From positions 620,001 to 684,000 of the forward strand of contig NOKP01000009.1 of NCBI GenBank assembly GCA_002682825.1: a stretch of 64,000 bases of DNA, written 5' to 3'. Positions 63,258-64,000 of this stretch are shown piece after piece. Every line of letters starts with the position of its first letter. Position 1 is the first letter of the stretch. The translations under genes were made by a program, and so were the position numbers. The notes beneath the pieces were generated by a model that searched no databases, was not told where the DNA came from, and saw nothing but the letters and a program-made list of their open reading frames with translations. The DNA comes from Neonectria sp. B-13 (lineage: Eukaryota > Ascomycota > Sordariomycetes > Hypocreales > Nectriaceae).

Positions 63258-64000
63258 TTATTTAACTGTAATCTTCGGCGCTTCAATATACCACTTCTGC
63301 ATGTCCATGATTAACATCAACGGCACCCCGACCGGCTTACCCTCCTTACTCTGCGCCTCCTTCCACTCCCATCCCCCGAGGCCCAACCCACTGATATAGT
63401 TAGCCACCTGACTGATAATCTCCTTGGACCCTTCGTTCAATGCATTCCGGACACCTGGATATTGATCATCAGGATCATCTTTAGCCTTCCCGGGGATCCA
63501 TTATAGGTGCGGTTCCACGGGTGTGGGAACCGATATCTTTGGGGTTGCCAGCTCGCCCATGGACTTGGCTACGTCGAACTTTTCGAGGAGATCCTTCGAC
63601 CGGAGAGACTTTGGACTGTAAAGTGTCAGGCCCGACATGAGCTGCGCAGGACCACCGCTATTGCCGTCAAGGAGACTAGAGGTCTGGTTGTTTCAAGAAC
63701 GCGCTTTCGTTATCTGGTGCGTTGTGAGCCTGGGCTTTACTACATCTTGCATCGTCAAAGGAAGCAAGGGGATAACTCACACTGGCCACACAGAGCAGTG
63801 GGAAAGTTTCCATACTCGGCTGTGGCAACGTTCCATACCGGGCTGGAGGGTTCTTTTCGTACTCCTACCTTGGGAGGTGCCCTAGCTGGCGGCTCAATAT
63901 CGATATCCAGGAGCGCCTGGCCGACGGGTGACTGAAGATGCACTGGCTTGGAATAGACCTTATCCCTGGCATTTTTACCCACAGAGTGCGTCCATAAGTC
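63258..64000 (-). pseudogene. Unrecognised multi-exon gene, interrupted, running off the right edge
   Basis: The 3' part of a gene on the minus strand. The last exon, open back to about 63680, reads GNSGGPAQLMSGLTLYSPKS, LLEKFDVAKSMGELATPKIS, VPTPVEPHL, an in-frame TAA at 63501-63503, then WIPGKAKDDPDDQYPGVRNA, GSKEIISQVANYISGLGLGG and PLMLIMDMQKWYIEAPKITV, with the stop at 63258. A preceding exon, from about 63772 beyond 64000, reads SKPVHLQSPVGQALLDIDIE, VWNVATAEYGNFPTALCG and then a GTGAGT donor. The TAA lies within an otherwise continuous frame and would be CAA (Gln) with a single change, so the gene is probably broken. I do not recognise the family. Confidence 0.5.

Overview
The window is nuclear DNA of a filamentous ascomycete (Pezizomycotina, most likely a plant-associated Sordariomycete). 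The evidence is short introns of about 45-70 nt with GTRAGT donors and CTAAC/CTRAY branch points, wide gene spacing on both strands, and fungal families throughout: four Zn2Cys6 regulators, a HET-domain protein, a PTH11/SAT4-type rhodopsin-like membrane protein, HSP30-type HSP20, a CBM1 cellulase, DUF3431 and a CRH-type GH16. I recognised no rRNA, tRNA, CRISPR array or intact transposon. Exons were joined by hand, so splice sites are predictions.

Layout. 1-7.8 kb: PTH11-like membrane protein (+), a damaged GH16 cell-wall transglycosylase (-), an HSP20 gene (-) with a strong heat-shock-element promoter, and a broken small gene (-). 7.8-13.6 kb: asparaginase II-family gene, FAD monooxygenase and a Zn2Cys6 regulator, all on the minus strand. 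16-24 kb: GH5 endoglucanase (+), SRPK-like kinase (-) with a one-base lesion in its catalytic loop, an AT-rich island, an MDR-type reductase (-) and an unlisted three-exon small secreted protein (-). 24-33.8 kb: DUF3431 protein, arginase-fold protein that has lost its histidine metal ligands, GH115 glucuronidase and a GNAT acetyltransferase, all on the plus strand. 34-46 kb: NmrA-like reductase (-), a ParB-like/DUF3723-like GQHR protein (+), then a probable catabolic trio of aldehyde dehydrogenase (-), APC amine/amino-acid permease (+) and Zn2Cys6 regulator (-). 46-50 kb: HET protein (-) and a decayed membrane-protein gene (-). 50.6-59.7 kb: a secondary-metabolism-like or detoxification block of SnoaL-like protein (-), DHA-type MFS transporter (+), AflR-like Zn2Cys6 regulator (+), a second Zn2Cys6 regulator (+) and a second MFS transporter (+). 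60-64 kb: a degenerate fungal gene (+), a reductase with a mitochondrial-type leader (-), and a broken gene running off the right edge (-).

Working together. The best-supported functional unit is SnoaL/MFS/AflR-like: the motif AAAGCCTCCG or its complement CGGAGGCTTT occurs in the divergent SnoaL/MFS promoter and three times, at 21-22 bp spacing, before the AflR-like gene. This suggests one Zn2Cys6 regulon with autoregulation. No polyketide synthase, NRPS or terpene backbone gene lies in the window, so the block may be the flank of a larger cluster or a stand-alone resistance module. The ALDH/permease/regulator group looks like uptake and oxidation of an amine or GABA-type compound. GH5 and GH115 serve plant-polysaccharide breakdown.

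Decay. Several genes carry isolated lesions. Three or four are nonsense codons that would come from C-to-T changes, mostly in CpA context, as expected for repeat-induced point mutation. Others are single-base indels, which could be real or assembly errors.
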